Below are positions 61,126-64,000 of a stretch of 64,000 nucleotides of DNA, piece by piece; position 1 is the first letter of the stretch; each line of letters begins with the position of its first letter. Under the pieces are notes generated by a model that worked only from the letters and a program-made list of their open reading frames with translations, did not search any database and was not told where the DNA came from. Source of the DNA: Novosphingobium album (ex Hu et al. 2023) (lineage in GTDB: Bacteria > Pseudomonadota > Alphaproteobacteria > Sphingomonadales > Sphingomonadaceae); assembly GCF_022832385.1 (NCBI RefSeq), contig NZ_JALHLE010000007.1, positions 124,001 through 188,000 on the forward strand. The letters are read 5' to 3'. A program made the translations under genes and the position numbers.

Positions 61126-62022
61126 ATGACCCCGTCCTCCGCAAAATCCGGTCAGAGCCGCAAGGCCAAACACTGCTCCGAGTTGCTTGGCACCGGGCCG
61201 TCGATCGACGAACTGGTCCCGGCGCTCTCGCTGCTCGGCGAGCGCCTCGCGCGCATCCTTCCCGGCTATCTCTCGCCGTTCGCCGGCGGCGAGCCGCCGC
61301 TGGTGCGGATCGGCATGCCGATGGACTGCAACCTCGCCTCGATCGCGGCCGATATCGAAACGCTGGCCTCGCATACTCTCATGGCCGTCGGCCCCAAGGG
61401 ACTGCCGATGCTGGCCATCTTCGAGGCCCCGTCAGTCCTGCGGCTGGTCGACCGGACCTTCGGCGGGCGCGGAGACGTGCCCGACGAAATTCCCGACAGC
61501 TTCCCGTTGTCCGCCGAACTGCTGCTCGCCCGCATCGAGCAGGCCCTTGCCGAAGCGCTCACCATGACCTTCGGCGGCGAGGAAGACCACAAGGTGCGCC
61601 CGATGCGCCGCGACACCAGCCTGCGCTACCTCAATCCGTTCGACAGGCGCGAGGACCTGTTGCAGCTCTCGCTGGAAGTGGAAGAACCCGGCGTCGAACC
61701 CTGGTCCTTCTCGCTGGCCTTCCCCCAGCAGACACTCGCCGCCGTCAGCACGGCGCCGCGCCACCCTGTTCGCCGTGATGCCCGTCAGGGCGCACCGGAC
61801 CCGGCGGCCGAGCCCTATGGATCGATGCCGGTTCCCGTCACCGCCGTGCTGGTCGACATGACCATCGGCTTCTCGCGCCTTTCATCCCTCAAGCCCGGCG
61901 ATGTGCTGCCGGTGGCCATCGCCCGTTCGGTCCCGCTGCAGGTCGACGGACGCACCATTGCCACTGGCACCATCGGCGAAGTCGAGGACCGCGTCGCGGT
62001 CCAGATCCAGCAAGCCTTCTGA
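61126..62022 (+). CDS. fliM: Switch protein FliM
   Basis: 298 aa. C-ring protein that receives the CheY signal. Middle domain ERLARILPGYLSPFAGGEPP, DCNLASIAADIETLASHTLM, FEAPSVLRLVDRTFGGRGDV, and a C-terminal SpoA domain, VTAVLVDMTIGFSRLSSLKP, GDVLPVAIARSVPLQVDGRT. The extreme N-terminus reads AKSGQSRKAKHCSELLGTG rather than the familiar LSQ(D/E)EIDALL CheY-binding motif, so a CheY contact is not obvious. Confidence 0.88.
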   Translation: MTPSSAKSGQSRKAKHCSELLGTGPSIDELVPALSLLGERLARILPGYLSPFAGGEPPLVRIGMPMDCNLASIAADIETLASHTLMAVGPKGLPMLAIFEAPSVLRLVDRTFGGRGDVPDEIPDSFPLSAELLLARIEQALAEALTMTFGGEEDHKVRPMRRDTSLRYLNPFDRREDLLQLSLEVEEPGVEPWSFSLAFPQQTLAAVSTAPRHPVRRDARQGAPDPAAEPYGSMPVPVTAVLVDMTIGFSRLSSLKPGDVLPVAIARSVPLQVDGRTIATGTIGEVEDRVAVQIQQAF

Positions 62023-62042
62023 TTCACGGAAAGATTGATCCC

Positions 62043-62357
62043 ATGACCATGCAAGCCCGCGGCCTTGATTTCCTTCGCGATGTCGATGTTCGTCTCTCCG
62101 TCGAACTCGGCCGTACCCAGATGAAGCTCAAGGATGTCCTCGCGCTCGGCCCCGAAAGCCTTGTCGTGCTCGACCGCCTGACCGACGAACTGCTCGACGT
62201 CCTGGTGAACGGCAAGCCGATCGCCAAGGGCGAGGTCGTCTCGCAGAACGGCCGTTTCGGCCTGCGCATCGTGGAGATGGTCGGTGTCGAGGAGACTGCC
62301 CCCGCGCAGGACCCGATGGCCATTTCCGACACGAACCCCGACATCACAGGGGCCTGA
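62043..62357 (+). CDS. fliN: Switch protein FliN
   Basis: 104 aa, one SpoA domain: DVDVRLSVELGRTQMKLKDV, LALGPESLVVLDRLTDELLD, VLVNGKPIAKGEVVSQNGRF, GLRIVEM. Length and sequence are normal for FliN; it pairs with FliM in the C ring and binds FliH. Twenty bases after fliM, six before fliO. Confidence 0.94.
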   Translation: MTMQARGLDFLRDVDVRLSVELGRTQMKLKDVLALGPESLVVLDRLTDELLDVLVNGKPIAKGEVVSQNGRFGLRIVEMVGVEETAPAQDPMAISDTNPDITGA

Positions 62358-62363
62358 TCCTCC

Positions 62364-62663
62364 ATGCTCTGGTACATCCTCAAGCTCATCATCATGCTGC
62401 CGATGATCGGCCTCATGGCATGGGGTGCGCTCAAGCTGGCGAAGAAGATGCAGGACAAGGCCGGCATCGGCGCCGGTACGAAGTCGGTCCGCATCGTCGA
62501 GACGACCATGCTCTCGCCGACCCTGAAGCTGGCAGTGCTCGAATTCCACGGTCGCGAGATCCTCGTATCGGTCTCCCGTCAGGGCCTTACCCGTCTGGCC
62601 GACGCCCCTGCCCGCCAGCATATCGAAACCGCCAGTACCGCAAGCGAAAGTCTGCCCCGGTGA
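62364..62663 (+). CDS. fliO: Export apparatus protein FliO
   Basis: 99 aa with one N-terminal membrane helix (YILKLIIMLPMIGLMAWGAL) and a cytoplasmic beta-rich tail (RIVETTMLSPTLKLAVLEFH, GREILVSVSRQGLTRLADAP). FliO is weakly conserved; the position between fliN and fliP and this topology support it. Stop overlaps fliP GTG. Confidence 0.85.
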   Translation: MLWYILKLIIMLPMIGLMAWGALKLAKKMQDKAGIGAGTKSVRIVETTMLSPTLKLAVLEFHGREILVSVSRQGLTRLADAPARQHIETASTASESLPR

Positions 62664-63445
62664 AGCGAATTCTCACCCTGATCGCGGCGATCCCCGCCCT
62701 CCTGCTGCCGGTGGTTGCCTTTGCCCAGGTACAGGCCCCGGCCGCTGCCTCCGCGCCCACCGCGATCCCCGGCGCGCTCGATCGCGCTTTCGGTTCGCTC
62801 GGCGGTACCGAAGGCCCGGGCATGAACCTGTCGCTGCAGCTCCTGCTCATCATGGGGCTGCTGACGATCCTGCCCAGCCTCATCCTGATGATGACCAGCT
62901 TCACGCGCATCCTGATCGTGCTGTCGATCCTGCGCCAGGCGATCGGCCTGCAGCAGTCGCCGCCAAACCAGGTGCTGATCGGGCTGTCGCTGTTCCTCTC
63001 GCTGTTCGTGATGTCGCCGACGCTCGACCGCGTGAACCAGGTCGCGATCGCGCCCTACGCCGCCGACCAGATCAATGCCGAACAGGCGATCCAGAACGCG
63101 GGCGGGGAATTCCACCAGTTCATGATCCGCCAGACCCGCCAGCGCGACCTTATGATGTTCGCCGACATGGCCAAGGCCCCCAAGTTCCAGAGCAGCGCCG
63201 ACGTGCCGTTCTCGATCCTGCTGCCCGCTTTCGTCACCAGCGAATTGAAGACCGCCTTCCAGATCGGCTTCATGCTGTTCCTGCCGTTCCTCGTGATCGA
63301 CATCGTCGTCTCCTCGGTCCTCATGTCGCTGGGCATGATGATGATGAGTCCGATGATCGTCTCGCTGCCCTTCAAGCTGCTGCTCTTCATCATGGTCGAT
63401 GGCTGGGCATTGCTGATGGGCTCGCTGGCATCGAGTTTCGGATAA
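62660..63445 (+). CDS. fliP: Export gate protein FliP
   Basis: 261 aa. A signal sequence (VKRILTLIAAIPALLLPVVA FAQ) then the conserved membrane protein: LLIMGLLTILPSLILMMTSF, TRILIVLSILRQAIGLQQSP, PNQVLIGLSLFLSLFVMSPT and LLPAFVTSELKTAFQIGFML FLPFLVIDIVV. GTG 62660 overlaps the fliO stop; the frame reaching back to 62420 is inside fliO and ignored. Confidence 0.96.
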   Translation: MKRILTLIAAIPALLLPVVAFAQVQAPAAASAPTAIPGALDRAFGSLGGTEGPGMNLSLQLLLIMGLLTILPSLILMMTSFTRILIVLSILRQAIGLQQSPPNQVLIGLSLFLSLFVMSPTLDRVNQVAIAPYAADQINAEQAIQNAGGEFHQFMIRQTRQRDLMMFADMAKAPKFQSSADVPFSILLPAFVTSELKTAFQIGFMLFLPFLVIDIVVSSVLMSLGMMMMSPMIVSLPFKLLLFIMVDGWALLMGSLASSFG

Positions 63446-63451
63446 GCCCGC

Positions 63452-63742
63452 GTGGAAGACATCTCCGCCCTTCTGGCCCTGGCCGACAAGATGCTCTGGG
63501 TGGCGGCGCTCGTCGCTGCGCCCGTGCTCCTCGCCGCGCTGGCCATCGGTCTCGTTGTCGGGATCATCCAGGCCGCAACCTCGGTGAACGAACAGACCCT
63601 GACGTTCGTCCCCAAACTGGCAGTCATCGCCCTCGTGCTGGTTCTGTTCGGCAGCTCGATGATGACGCTGATCGCTGACTTCACGCAGGAAATCTTCACG
63701 CAGATCGCCACGGTCGGCCAGGCCGAGCAGGTGGCACCGTGA
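63452..63742 (+). CDS. fliQ: Export gate protein FliQ
   Basis: 96-aa protein with two membrane helices: MLWVAALVAAPVLLAALAIG LVVGIIQAATSVNEQTLTFV PKLAVIALVLVLFGSSMMTL. QAATSVNEQTLTFVPK is the family signature. GTG start at 63452; stop overlaps fliR GTG. Confidence 0.95.
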   Translation: MEDISALLALADKMLWVAALVAAPVLLAALAIGLVVGIIQAATSVNEQTLTFVPKLAVIALVLVLFGSSMMTLIADFTQEIFTQIATVGQAEQVAP

Positions 63743-64000
63743 TCAACCTCGACTTCGGCTATGGCGCGCTCGAAGTCGAATTCTGGCGCCTGCTCTTCGT
63801 CATGACGCGGATCGGCGCCGCCCTGCTGGCCGCGCCGCTGTTCGGCTCTGCTTCGGTCCCCGCGCAGGTACGCGTGATCGGCGCGGGCGCGATCGCGGTC
63901 ATGGTCTGCGCATGGACCGATGTGCAGGCACCTCCTGCCCTGTTTTCGCTGGCCGGAATGCTCAGCGTTGCCGGTGAAGTGCTCGTAGGCCTCACGCTCG
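63739..64000 (+). CDS. fliR: Export gate protein FliR, N-terminal part (cut by window)
   Basis: GTG 63739 overlaps the fliQ stop (GTGA). The 87 codons visible read INLDFGYGALEVEFWRLLFV MTRIGAALLAAPLFGSASVP, AQVRVIGAGAIAVMVCAWT, ending GLTL at the edge. The RIGAALLAAPLFG segment is typical FliR. flhB normally comes next, beyond the window. Confidence 0.93.
   Translation, partial: MINLDFGYGALEVEFWRLLFVMTRIGAALLAAPLFGSASVPAQVRVIGAGAIAVMVCAWTDVQAPPALFSLAGMLSVAGEVLVGLTL

Overview
The window reads as a GC-rich alphaproteobacterial chromosome, most likely a sphingomonad of the Novosphingobium/Sphingomonas type. Supporting marks are a nitrogen-PTS enzyme I (ptsP), a DUF1465/RcdA-type regulator of CtrA proteolysis, a hemC-hemD-mitofilin cluster, TonB-era outer-envelope genes with Ala/Pro-rich linkers, and a flagellar system with a FlbD-like enhancer-binding regulator. 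No rRNA, tRNA, insertion sequence, integrase or CRISPR array was seen. Species identity is an inference from gene content only.

Left half (1-33 kb) is mostly housekeeping. On the left edge are ptsP (C-terminus cut by the window), two small divergent DUF465 proteins, rcdA, glpK, a metallo-beta-lactamase-fold hydrolase, a small multipass membrane protein and nadA. From 8 to 17 kb follow accessory metabolic genes: a LuxR-type regulator, an unrecognised protein divergent from a CoA-transferase, a secreted S10 peptidase, and an arylsulfatase divergent from a LysR regulator. The arylsulfatase frame is cut by an in-frame TAG, leaving its C-terminal domain untranslated. From 17 to 22 kb a minus-strand operon runs tsaD-gpsA-flippase-OmpA-like-30-aa membrane peptide-HhH protein. 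It is divergent from hemC-hemD-mitofilin (22-25 kb). Then come a UbiH-type hydroxylase, a Thr-nucleophile alkaline phosphatase, a DsbD-type thiol:disulfide transporter, and a catalytic/non-catalytic pair of M16 peptidases.

Right half (33-64 kb) is an almost continuous flagellar island. The minus strand carries a MotA-like/short MotB-like pair, flgA, flgM, flgN, a lytic transglycosylase, flhA and fliA. The plus strand carries flgBCDEFGHIJKL, motA-motB, two SnoaL-like genes (a visitor), and flbD-fliEFGHIJKLMNOPQR (fliR cut by the right edge). The flagellin gene lies between these on the minus strand. Sequence signals fit a sigma54 plus FlbD hierarchy followed by FliA: GG-N10-GC promoters precede flgB, the transglycosylase-flhA-fliA operon and flgA. 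CGGCAA/TTGCCG motifs lie about 100 bp upstream of the flgB promoter and form an 11-bp-phased array between fliC and flbD. A sigma28-like promoter precedes fliC.

The most interesting items are the second, MotA-like stator-type pair between flgA and flgB whose partner lacks the OmpA peptidoglycan-binding domain; the helically phased TTGCCG array; the amber-interrupted arylsulfatase; the three SnoaL domains inside the motility island; and the pared-down rod/hook proteins (muramidase-less FlgJ, short FlgD and FlgE, FlgH without a lipobox).
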